NCBI RefSeq assembly: GCF_025770735.1
Contig: NZ_JAODPB010000002.1
Location: 558,001 to 622,000 of the forward strand
Direction: 5' to 3'
DNA from: Shouchella tritolerans
GTDB taxonomy: Bacteria; Bacillota; Bacilli; Bacillales; Bacillaceae_D
DNA: 64,000 nt
Made by a program: the position numbers and the translations under genes. Below are positions 44,247 to 52,160 of the stretch, one piece after another. The notes under the pieces were generated by a model. It was not told where the DNA came from and made no database searches. It was given only the letters and a program-made list of their open reading frames with translations. Numbering within the stretch: position 1 is the first letter of the stretch; each line of letters starts with the position of its first letter.

Positions 44247-44774
44247 ATGGTAGCGAAAAGCGAAAAAGAAACTCTATTATTGGATAGCGACAAAAGTTTT
44301 AAAGCGCTGCTTGAAATAATTGAATCAGTGCCTAGCAGAAAACGGACTATTACGATTGAAACTCACGAAAGAGACAAGAATTTCCGTGATATCATCATGC
44401 ATCTGTATGAATGGCACACAATGCTTGAGAGATGGTATAGAGAGGGTATGGATGGAGATGTTCCATTTATGCCTGCACCAGGTTATAAATGGAGAACGAT
44501 CGAGTTACTTAATATGCAAATTTGGGAAAATTATCAAGATGTAACATTAAATCAAGCAATAAAAAAGTTGAAGTTAAGTCATGAAAGAGTAATGGATCTA
44601 ATTCGATTACATACAAATGAAGAAATCATGACAAAAAAATATTATAAATGGACTAAAACAAGTAACTTATATAGCTATTTTGCAGCAAACACTTTTAATC
44701 ATTACAATTGGGCTATAAAAAAATGTGAAGTTATTGCGAAGGCCATAAAAGTAGGGGAAAAGCAAGAGTTGTGA
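44247..44774 (+). CDS. ClbS/DfsB family four-helix bundle protein
   Basis: A 175-residue soluble helical protein of the DinB-like ClbS/DfsB family: FRDIIMHLYEWHTMLERWYREG with a conserved His, PFMPAPGYKWRTIELLN, and FAANTFNHYNWAIKKC near the end. The family includes ClbS, which protects against colibactin; most members are uncharacterised. Codon use is clearly A/T-rich compared with zwf and gndA, and the gene is bracketed by two long GAGGA...TCCTC palindromes, consistent with acquisition between those genes. RBS AAAAGGGAG precedes ATG 44247. Confidence 0.85.
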   Translation: MVAKSEKETLLLDSDKSFKALLEIIESVPSRKRTITIETHERDKNFRDIIMHLYEWHTMLERWYREGMDGDVPFMPAPGYKWRTIELLNMQIWENYQDVTLNQAIKKLKLSHERVMDLIRLHTNEEIMTKKYYKWTKTSNLYSYFAANTFNHYNWAIKKCEVIAKAIKVGEKQEL

Positions 44775-44814
44775 AATAAATTACTTAAATATCGGTGTGT
44801 TAGCTGAATGAGGG

Positions 44815-44856
44815 AGGACATAACATATTAGTCATATACAATATGTTATGTCCTCT
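44815..44856. repeat. Perfect 16-bp palindrome after the DfsB-like gene
   Basis: GAGGACATAACATATT (44815-44830) is exactly complementary to AATATGTTATGTCCTC (44841-44856). Probably a terminator for the convergent genes, although no T-run follows on the plus strand. Confidence 0.7.
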
Positions 44857-44928
44857 AATTTATCTAACTTTTTTCAGTTTAGATCTTGGTAATAGTTAGA
44901 CCAAGCTCTTTTGCTGTTATGAGCCGCC

Positions 44929-46338
44929 TTAGTCAAGCCAATTTGTATGAAAAACGCCTTCTTTGTCAATGCGTTGATACGTATGGGCGCCAAAGTAATC
45001 CCGTTGTGCTTGGAGCAAGTTAGCTGGCAGACGCTCACTTCGGTAACTATCATAATAAGAAATAGCACTCGAAAACCCAGGTACTGGGATGCCGTATTCA
45101 ACTGCTAGAGCTACCACTTCGCGCAGTGCTTGTTGATACTTTCTGGAAATGTTTTCGAAGTACGGATCGAGCAGCAAGTTGTCTAAGCTGGCGTCGCGCT
45201 CGAATGCATCCGTGATGTTTTGCAAAAAGGCAGCGCGGATAATACAGCCGCCACGGAAAATTTTTGCGATTTCCCCGTACTGAAGGTTCCAATTCATTTC
45301 TAAGGACATTGATTTTAGCTGCGAAAATCCTTGGGCATAGGAAAGGACTTTACTGAAATACAACGCTTGGCGAATTCGTTCGATTAATGCCTGCTTATCA
45401 CCTGTGAATGGTTTTTTCTCTGGGCCAGACAATATTTGGCTCGCTTTAACGCGTTCTTCTTTCATAGCGGAAAGGAAGCGGGCAAAGACCGATTCAGTAA
45501 TAACAGGGAGAGGTACGCCTAGATCAAGTGAGCTTTTGCTTGTCCATTTTCCAGTCCCTTTTTGACCGGCTGTATCCAAAATCACATCAACCATGGATTT
45601 TCCTGTTTCTTCATCTACTTTTGTAAAAATATCGGCGGTGATCTCAATTAAATAACTATCGAGTTCTCCTTCATTCCATTCCTTAAACACACTGTGCAAC
45701 TCTTCAGCGTTAAGGCCGAGCACGTTTACTAATAGCGAATAGGCTTCGCAAATCAGTTGCATATCCCCATATTCAATGCCATTATGGACCATTTTTACAT
45801 AATGGCCGGCTCCATTGGGACCGATGTAAGTCGTGCAAGGCTCGCCATTTACTTGAGCCGCAATTTTTTCAAACATTGGTTTGACGAGTTCATAGGCTTC
45901 TTTCTGCCCACCTGGCATAATGGACGGGCCTTTTAGCGCCCCTTCTTCACCTCCGGAAACGCCTGTGCCGATAAAATGAATCCCATGCTCAGCTGCTGTT
46001 TGGGAACGGCGTATTGTATCGGTATAATAAGTGTTGCCGCCATCAATGAGAATATCTTTTTTATCTAATAGCGGGATTAAGGAATCAATTACTTGATCTG
46101 TGATTTGGCCTGCTTGAACCATAAGCATAATTTTGCGCGGCTTTTCCAAAGAATGAACAAACTCTTCTAATGAAAAAGTACCGACTAAACGCTTGCCTTT
46201 GTTGTGGTCAAGAATTTCTTTGATCCGTTCTTCTGAGACGTCATAAAGAGAGACAGAAAACCCTTTGCTTTCAAAGTTCAAAGCTAGGCTGCGTCCCATG
46301 ACACCGACGCCGACGACGCCAATATTTTGCTTTGCCAT
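44929..46338 (-). CDS. gndA: 6-Phosphogluconate dehydrogenase, NADP-dependent
   Basis: A 469-residue enzyme making ribulose-5-phosphate, CO2 and [26 protein letters not shown] with the coenzyme site, [60 protein letters not shown] (catalytic Lys/His), GQKGTGKWT and the C-terminal [10 protein letters not shown]-like [14 protein letters not shown] are present. The ATG at 46338 has the RBS AAGGAAGAAGAA; an upstream in-frame start at 46386 adds unmatched residues. Confidence 0.97.
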   Translation of the reverse strand: MAKQNIGVVGVGVMGRSLALNFESKGFSVSLYDVSEERIKEILDHNKGKRLVGTFSLEEFVHSLEKPRKIMLMVQAGQITDQVIDSLIPLLDKKDILIDGGNTYYTDTIRRSQTAAEHGIHFIGTGVSGGEEGALKGPSIMPGGQKEAYELVKPMFEKIAAQVNGEPCTTYIGPNGAGHYVKMVHNGIEYGDMQLICEAYSLLVNVLGLNAEELHSVFKEWNEGELDSYLIEITADIFTKVDEETGKSMVDVILDTAGQKGTGKWTSKSSLDLGVPLPVITESVFARFLSAMKEERVKASQILSGPEKKPFTGDKQALIERIRQALYFSKVLSYAQGFSQLKSMSLEMNWNLQYGEIAKIFRGGCIIRAAFLQNITDAFERDASLDNLLLDPYFENISRKYQQALREVVALAVEYGIPVPGFSSAISYYDSYRSERLPANLLQAQRDYFGAHTYQRIDKEGVFHTNWLD

Positions 46339-46414
46339 ATTCTTCTTCCTTTCCAAACTTGCTTTCATATAAATCGATATGAACATACCATATGTAAGCG
46401 TTTTTCAGCAAGCT

Positions 46415-46442
46415 GGTCAACTTAAGAAACCTTAAGTTGACC
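46415..46442. repeat. 12-bp perfect palindrome between methyltransferase and gndA
   Basis: GGTCAACTTAAG, loop AAAC, CTTAAGTTGACC; the stem extends outward to 18 bp with two mismatches. It includes the stop codon of the upstream minus-strand gene and lies about 75 bases before gndA. Either a terminator or an operator. Confidence 0.6.
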
Positions 46443-47151
46443 GACTTGCGATAATCCAAGCATGGCCAAGTTTTGTCCTGAACTTTTCCATCCTCATTTG
46501 GTGCTGTTGCATTTGCGCAAAACAATCGGGGGAAAGAAGCGGTGATGGCATAAGGTCATTGCCTTTATCGCTTTCATCTTGTTGGAGCGCTTCCGCCACT
46601 GTTTCTTTTACTATCTTTACATGGCCGAACCCATTCTCTGTCAAAGCCGCTATCCAATCTTGGGCCGTGAAGAGTGATCGAAAGCCATAGCCATCTTTCA
46701 ATTCAGCGATTTCCTCTGTCGTTAGAGATTGTGTGCATATAAGCTCATTCGCATACATTTTCCCATTAAAGGCTAGGACTCGCTTTATTTCTTTTAACGC
46801 TTTCTCTAAATCAAGGAAAGCTAACACCGATTCCGATAAGGCAATATCGACGCTATTACTAGGGAAATCCATCGCTTCAATTGTTCCTTCATACAAAGAC
46901 ACAGCAACATTTTGTTCAGAAAAGCGTTGTCTCGCTTTTTCCAGCATGACAGGGTGTTGCTCAATCGCCCAAACGTGGCAGTCATAAATGTGCTTTAAAT
47001 AAGCAGCGGTTTGCCCGGTACCGCATCCACAATCAAGGATGACGGTATGATCATCAATGTCCATATTGATGATCATTTTTTTAGACTCGGCAAACCCTCC
47101 TGGGTGGGCGCTGCCAATGCCAAATGCAGCTAACATATCTGTGTAATCCAT
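46432..47151 (-). CDS. Class I SAM-dependent methyltransferase
   Basis: A 239-residue methyltransferase: HPGGFAESKKMI, motif I VILDCGCGTGQTAAYL, WAIEQHPVMLEKARQRF, GTIEAMDFPSNSVDIALSESVLAFLDLEKAL and a C-terminal alpha/beta part. UbiE/Methyltransf_11-like; the substrate is unknown. ATG 47151 with GAGGGATT before it. Codon use matches the neighbourhood. Confidence 0.87.
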   Translation of the reverse strand: MDYTDMLAAFGIGSAHPGGFAESKKMIINMDIDDHTVILDCGCGTGQTAAYLKHIYDCHVWAIEQHPVMLEKARQRFSEQNVAVSLYEGTIEAMDFPSNSVDIALSESVLAFLDLEKALKEIKRVLAFNGKMYANELICTQSLTTEEIAELKDGYGFRSLFTAQDWIAALTENGFGHVKIVKETVAEALQQDESDKGNDLMPSPLLSPDCFAQMQQHQMRMEKFRTKLGHAWIIASRST

Positions 47152-47582
47152 AATCCCTCTTTCCGTCCTCTTAGGCTTCGTGACCTAAAGGGGACTCCGT
47201 TAGAATGGGCCATCAGGCGTTTAGTGCAGATTATGCAGCCGCTCTTTTATTGTGCTTATATGACAGCTATGTTTCAATTGTAATCGCAAAAATGAGCGAA
47301 ATAAGCGGATTTAAGCAAAAAATAAGCGGAATTTGCATTCGTGTCCTCGGATATAGCGTCTTTCTATGACAAGAACGGCATAAAAATGTACAAAAACGGC
47401 TAATTGTGAGTAAATGTGTAATCAGAAGGAAGGGCTAGGGAAGAAAGTGCCAGTTATATGTCTCTAAATTAACTTTTATTACAGTTTGATTTCGTGTTGT
47501 TTAAGAAGAGCGATAGACGATTGTCTCCTGGCCTGAAGACTGTTACTATCCATATCAGCAAGTAATTGAAGGAGGCACTACT
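47152..47582. other. Intergenic region before the first 3D-domain gene
   Basis: No gene. It contains AAATAAGCGGA at 47299-47309 and again at 47320-47330, exactly 21 bases apart. The plus-strand promoter for the 3D gene cannot be named with confidence. Confidence 0.5.
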
Positions 47583-48689
47583 TTGAAAAAACAAATTCCA
47601 TTCAAAGTCTTTCGCAGCATCGGGCTGCCAGTTGTGACTGCAGGGGTTATTTTCTTCAGTGCACCAACAATGGCTAACGCCATGTCAGACCGCACCCTTT
47701 CACAAGGCGACAGTGGCGAACAAGTGGAACAATTGCAACTACTTTTGACAGACAACGGGGTTTTTGATAAAGAAGACATAAACGGAACATTTGGAAACTC
47801 CACGACATCAGCGATTAAGGAATTCCAAGCATCTGAGGACTTGCTTGTTGATGGGATCGCTGGATTGCAAACACTAGGTGCCTTGCACGCCCTTGAACAT
47901 GGCGATGAAGGCAAATTAGTTGAAGAACTACAAGAACAATTACTAAGCTTAAACTATTATAAAGGCGAAGTGGATGGGCTATTCGGTTCCTTAACGGAAC
48001 GGGCAGTGAAAAACTTTCAGTCTGACAACGGGATTGAAGTAGACGGTATAGCTGGCCCGGCTACATACAGCAAGCTCTATTACAACCAAAAGTCAGCTTC
48101 AGCCGAGCCAGTAAAAGTAGAAGAAAAGCAAGCTGAACCAAAACAACAGTCAGAAGAAGCAAGCGAAGAACCGAAAGCAAAGCAGACTCAAGAACAGCCT
48201 GAAACAGTTCCTGAAACAGTAGAGGAAGAACCGGTAGAGGAACCACAAGCTGAACCACAAACAAAAGCAGAACCAGAACCAGAGACACAGCAAGAAAGTA
48301 AGAAAGAAGAGCCAGCAGAAGAATCAGCTCCTGCTAAAAGCGAACAACCAGCAGAAGAAACTTCTAAAACTACAGAAGACTCTAAGACTACAGAAGGCAC
48401 AGCTACGTATCAAATGGAAGCTACCGCTTATTCAGCCGACTGCAATGGCTGCTCAGGTGTAACGGCAACAGGTATTGATCTAAAAGCGAATCCAAACCAA
48501 AAAGTGATAGCGGTAGATCCAAGTGTCATCCCTCTTGGCAGCCGCGTGTACGTTGAAGGTTATGGTGAAGCCATTGCTGGAGACACTGGCGGTGCAATAA
48601 GCGGCAACAAAATTGATGTGTTTGTCCCATCTCAAAGCGACGCCGTTAATTTTGGCCGTAAAACTGTCAAAGTGACTGTCTTAAATTAA
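47583..48689 (+). CDS. Secreted peptidoglycan-binding, 3D-domain protein (paralog 1)
   Basis: A 368-residue exported protein. Signal peptide to about residue 33 (…TMANA), two PG_binding_1 repeats (about 39-95, with LQLLLTDNGVF and TLGALHAL; and 108-170, with GEVDGLFGSLTERAVKNFQ and DGIAGPATYSKLY), a Glu/Pro/Lys/Gln-rich linker (about 175-275) and a C-terminal 3D domain with MEATAYSADCNGCSGVTATG, AVDPSVIPLGSRVYVEGYG and the catalytic-type GDTGGAI. Such domains occur in lytic transglycosylases acting on the wall. TTG start after AAGGAGGCAC. Confidence 0.93.
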   Translation: MKKQIPFKVFRSIGLPVVTAGVIFFSAPTMANAMSDRTLSQGDSGEQVEQLQLLLTDNGVFDKEDINGTFGNSTTSAIKEFQASEDLLVDGIAGLQTLGALHALEHGDEGKLVEELQEQLLSLNYYKGEVDGLFGSLTERAVKNFQSDNGIEVDGIAGPATYSKLYYNQKSASAEPVKVEEKQAEPKQQSEEASEEPKAKQTQEQPETVPETVEEEPVEEPQAEPQTKAEPEPETQQESKKEEPAEESAPAKSEQPAEETSKTTEDSKTTEGTATYQMEATAYSADCNGCSGVTATGIDLKANPNQKVIAVDPSVIPLGSRVYVEGYGEAIAGDTGGAISGNKIDVFVPSQSDAVNFGRKTVKVTVLN

Positions 48690-48701
48690 TAGGAAAATGC
48701 G

Positions 48702-48733
48702 AACGATGCGCCCAAGGGCGCATCGTTTTTTTT
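48702..48733 (+). terminator. Terminator after paralog 1
   Basis: AACGATGCGCCC, loop AAG, GGCGCATCGTT and a T-run. A related inverted sequence, GCGCCCTTGGGCACA, recurs at about 48920 on the other side of repeat C. Confidence 0.9.
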
Positions 48734-48754
48734 GGGCGACGAAGTCGACAAAAT

Positions 48755-48915
48755 CAGACTGATAGAAACCGCTTGTCAGACAAGAAGTGCAGCCAAGGGA
48801 AGATGCGAATAGAACGGGGGTTCATGAGCAACGGTTTTCTTGCGCATGAAACGACCGTTTCAAAGCATATGACCGAGGCAAACGACGATGTATGCGAGCG
48901 TTTGGCTACAGTCTG
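48755..48915 (+). repeat. 161-bp dispersed repeat, full copy C
   Basis: Starts CAGACTGATAGAAACCGCTT and ends GGCTACAGTCTG; same length as copy B (41513-41673) with about ten differences. It lies between a terminator and a degenerate second copy of that terminator. The bases to 49134 hold no gene; a 93-codon frame at 48773-49054 is repeat-derived. Confidence 0.85.
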
Positions 48916-49134
48916 GAAGACGCGCCCTTGGGCACATGTTGTTATGTTACAGCCAAGTTACATTCAGATTAAAAAGGTTGTAACAAGGGTTAAAGAGGGA
49001 CATGAGCGAGTAGGTATGGTAGCAGATTACGAGAAAGCGAGGCGAACAAGTTGACTATTGCTTACGAGGAAAGCCGCCGCCGCCACTTAGGAGAACCTGT
49101 TGAAAAAAGCACCGGAATTAAGGGGAGATTTACC

Positions 49135-50085
49135 ATGCCTATAAAACTTTGTTTCTTCTTTATGAGCGTACTCTTGTTTAGTTTGATTAGTTTACCTGAA
49201 CTGGCAGACGCCGACACATTCAGTCCAATAAACGAAGGTGAAAAAAGCGAGCGTGTTGAGAAACTACAAGACTATCTGGTGGAGAATGGCTACTTAGAGG
49301 ATCAGGATCGGTCCGATACATATGGCAGTAAGACAGTAGAAGCGGTTAAGCAATTCCAACAAGACAACAACCTATTGGTTGACGGCATTGCTGGGGTGCA
49401 AACGCTTGGTTCAATGGCTGTATTACAAGAAGGAAGCGAAGGGCCCCTTGTTTACATGCTCCAACAAAAATTGGCGCAGTTGCAATATTACCAAGCAGAT
49501 TTTGACGGGTACTATGGTGTATTGACAAAAGCTGCTGTTATCGCTTTCCAAAAACAGAACGGCTTAGCGGCAGACGGAATTGCTGGGCCGCTGACCTTTA
49601 AAGCATTGTATTATAGTGGGGCAGAACCTACAACTGTGCAGCCAGAAAAAACAAGTGAGAAAGCAAATGAAAACAAGAATGTGGAAGAGGAACACGAACT
49701 GAACGAAAACACAAACGTTGAAGTAGAGCAGCCAACAGAGAAAAAAGAGGAAGAGCCAGCAAACGCGACTTCTTCTACGCACAAAAGCGAAGGGAAAAAG
49801 ACCTTTCAGATGGAAGCAACTGCTTATACAGCGTATTGCAATGGCTGTTCTGGCACAACAGCGACGGGGATTGATTTGCGTGCCAATCCAAATCAAAAAG
49901 TGGTAGCCGTTGATCCAGCAGTCATCCCTCTTGGCAGCCGTGTATATGTAGAAGGGTATGGGGAAGCGATTGCCGGAGATACAGGTGGGGCGATTAAAGG
50001 ACAAAAGATTGATCTCTATATGCAATCAGAAGCGGATGCTTATGCATTTGGCAGGCAACAAGTGACCGTCACCTTGCTTGAATAA
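49135..50085 (+). CDS. Secreted peptidoglycan-binding, 3D-domain protein (paralog 2)
   Basis: A 316-residue paralog of the preceding gene with the same design: signal peptide (residues 1-28, MPIKLCFFFMSVLLFSLISL), two PG_binding_1 repeats (about 33-90 and 100-160), an acidic Glu/Asn/Lys linker and a 3D domain (MEATAYTAYCNGCSGTTATG, PLGSRVYVEGYG, GDTGGAI). The 3D domains are almost identical, the signal peptides and linkers are not. ATG 49135 follows AAGGGGAG by 7 bases; the frame is open up to 49051 but that part is unmatched. Confidence 0.92.
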   Translation: MPIKLCFFFMSVLLFSLISLPELADADTFSPINEGEKSERVEKLQDYLVENGYLEDQDRSDTYGSKTVEAVKQFQQDNNLLVDGIAGVQTLGSMAVLQEGSEGPLVYMLQQKLAQLQYYQADFDGYYGVLTKAAVIAFQKQNGLAADGIAGPLTFKALYYSGAEPTTVQPEKTSEKANENKNVEEEHELNENTNVEVEQPTEKKEEEPANATSSTHKSEGKKTFQMEATAYTAYCNGCSGTTATGIDLRANPNQKVVAVDPAVIPLGSRVYVEGYGEAIAGDTGGAIKGQKIDLYMQSEADAYAFGRQQVTVTLLE

Positions 50086-50111
50086 CGAGCTATTCGTTTG
50101 TTAACATCATT

Positions 50112-50215
50112 CAGACTGATAAAAAACGCTTGTCAGACAAGGGGTACAGGCGACGTTAGGTTCCGTACACGGCAGTTTTCTAAGTCGAACGAAGTTGTTC
50201 CTAACGTTCTAATAA
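50112..50215 (+). repeat. Dispersed repeat, diverged copy D
   Basis: The first 43 bases (CAGACTGATAAAAAACGCTT, GTCAGACAAGG, ACAGGCGA) closely match the left ends of copies B and C; the rest keeps only scattered matches (ACGGcagTTTTCT, CGAACGAA) and the right end is lost. A terminator-like hairpin CCCTTGGT/ACCAGGGG follows at 50225-50256. Confidence 0.65.
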
Positions 50216-50505
50216 GCTTTTCAGCCCTTGGTTCTTCCAGTATTGGAGACCAGGGGTTTTGTGTTTGAATACCATTCCAGTCGTTATGGCGCTTCTGAGA
50301 TTTTTTCGGCACTCAAATCCAAAACAGTAGGTAATATGTATTTTCCATTTTGATTGGTTGGAAGTAATTTCCTGCACGATTTTGTGGCGTGTTAATTATT
50401 TTAATAAGAGTATTAAAGTCTAGGCTGAATTTATTTTCAGCTTTAATTTTTAACACGATTACATTGAAAATTTACCGAAAACAATAAAAAAATACTATTA
50501 AATAC

Positions 50506-50554
50506 TTGAAGTAAGGTATATATTTGACATATAAACAAAATGAAAGCGCTATCC
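50506..50554 (+). promoter_or_regulatory. Promoter with overlapping cre site at the head of the sugar island
   Basis: TTGAAG (50506-50511), 18-base spacer, TATAAA (50530-50535), then TGAAAGCGCTATCC (50541-50554), which matches the cre consensus at 13 of 14 positions. The cre would sit at the transcription start, suited to CcpA repression. The gene it served first, GH43, is broken, but read-through to the Gfo/Idh gene is possible. The segment 50257-50505 has no recognisable feature. Confidence 0.55.
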
Positions 50555-50589
50555 GAAAAAGGATTTAATTTAGAAAGGGGTCTTTTTCA

Positions 50590-51060
50590 TACAAGCGTAT
50601 CATCCTTATTTACCTAGTTACGAATCCAGATGGAGCCGTATGGTATTTATGAAAGTCATGACAAATTTAATGGTAAATTTTATGAGGAAAAGCAGAGCCA
50701 CTCATTGAAGGTGGAATGGTCATTGAACTGGAACCTGTTACGGTGACGGTTGAGAAGCACCACGTGTTATTCTTCCGGATAAACGTCATGGGAAAGTACT
50801 GACTTTGAAGGGCATGAATTTTTTTTGACGCCCCTTCTATTAGAAAAACCGGTGACACGTACTATTTGATTTATTCATCTTTTTGAGAACCATGAGCTTA
50901 TGCAACCTCTAAACGTTCAGATGGTGAATTAACATATGGTGGCACAATTGTTTCCAATAGAGATATTTACTTGGATGAGAGAACAGAGGAAAAAGCGTTG
51001 AATGATATTGGAAATAACCATAGTAGTAGTGAGAGCCGGATAACAAAACAGACGAATGAG
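50590..51060 (+). pseudogene. Degenerate glycoside hydrolase family 43-like gene
   Basis: Fragments of one GH43-type protein appear in order in changing frames: MEPYGIYESHDKFNGKFYEE (50630-50690), EGGMVIELEPVTVTVEKHHV, DFEGHEFF, a YYLIYSS-like piece, and DGELTYGGTIVSNRDIYLDE ending in LNDIGNNHSS (to about 51040). Frameshifts, stops and internal loss are evident. The last piece is in frame with the next gene, which is why an open frame begins at 50971. Confidence 0.75.
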
Positions 51061-51081
51061 ACAGAAAGAGAAGTGAAGCAT

Positions 51082-52125
51082 ATGTGGAAAATAGGTGTAA
51101 TCGGAGCGGGTTACTGGTCCCAAAAGCACTTGAATGCATGGACAAGTATAGATGGGGTTTCAGTTGAGGGGATATGTGATTTTAATCTTGAGCAGGCAGA
51201 GCAAAGAGCAGAGCAATTTAATTTGGCGAACGACATTTGCTTCCAAGACATAAATGACATGCTGGCTTCGACAGAAATTGATGTAATCGATATAATCACC
51301 CCACCAGAAACACATGTAGAATTAGTTGGTATTGCGGCAAAGCATGGAAAACATATTATGTGTCAGAAGCCGTTTGCAAGAAGTATAGAAGAAGCTAAAA
51401 AAATAATTCACATTGCGGAAGAGGCTGGAGTAAGGTTGATGGTAACAGAAAATTGGCGTTGGCTGGAGCCTTTTCAGAAAATCAAAACCCTTTTAGAGGA
51501 AGAGAAGGTAGGGAAAATTCATTCTGTCCGATATAGTCATACTGATTTTTATTCCCCAAGATTTGGCGAGTCCAAGCCGCTTCCACAACCTTTCTTTAGA
51601 GATATGCCGAAACTGCTCTTCTATGAGATGGGTGTACATTGGTTTGATACGTGGAGATTTTTGTTTGGCGAACCGAAACGTCTTTTTGCGGAACATGTAC
51701 AAATCAGTCCATACGTGAAGGGGGAAGATTCCGGTTTTATTTCCATTGCTCATGAAGACTTCATTGGCTTGATGGATATGAGCTGGGCGACGAGAAGAGA
51801 ACTGGAAACAGCATTAAGTGAACCGGTTCTTCCTGATCATAAAGAACAGCTTTCTGTAGAGGGAGATCTGGGAACAATCAAGCTCTATAAGAATGGAACG
51901 ATCACGTTCATCAATAATGACGGTATGGAAGAAACCTTAGTCGAACATACTGAAATAAATTATGAAGAGAGTCATATTAAATTGCAGCGTCACTTTATTG
52001 AATGTTTAAATACCGGCGCTAAATTTCAGACGAGTGCAAGGGATAATCTGAAAACACTTCAACTCGTATTTGCTACTTATCAAAGTGCCGATGAGCATGA
52101 AGTAGTCCATTTTAACGTTCAATAA
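51082..52125 (+). CDS. Gfo/Idh/MocA family oxidoreductase
   Basis: A 347-residue NAD(P)-dependent sugar dehydrogenase-like enzyme. The Rossmann motif IGVIGAGYWSQKHLNAW is at the N-terminus; MCQKPFARSIEEAKKII carries the E/Q-K-P motif (here Q-K-P in place of the usual E-K-P); the C-terminal domain has MGVHWFDTWRFLFG with a conserved His. ATG 51082 is chosen because upstream residues belong to the GH43 remnant; the RBS is weak (AGAGAAGTG). It is followed by the DUF5060 gene. Confidence 0.9.
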   Translation: MWKIGVIGAGYWSQKHLNAWTSIDGVSVEGICDFNLEQAEQRAEQFNLANDICFQDINDMLASTEIDVIDIITPPETHVELVGIAAKHGKHIMCQKPFARSIEEAKKIIHIAEEAGVRLMVTENWRWLEPFQKIKTLLEEEKVGKIHSVRYSHTDFYSPRFGESKPLPQPFFRDMPKLLFYEMGVHWFDTWRFLFGEPKRLFAEHVQISPYVKGEDSGFISIAHEDFIGLMDMSWATRRELETALSEPVLPDHKEQLSVEGDLGTIKLYKNGTITFINNDGMEETLVEHTEINYEESHIKLQRHFIECLNTGAKFQTSARDNLKTLQLVFATYQSADEHEVVHFNVQ

Positions 52126-52160
52126 TAGGAGAAGACATCATGGAGAAGGAGGAACAGATA

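Noticed and set aside
48773-49054. 93-codon ORF upstream of the second 3D-domain gene
   Set aside because: Its first half is repeat copy C and the frame has no RBS; it ends where an unmatched extension of the next gene begins.
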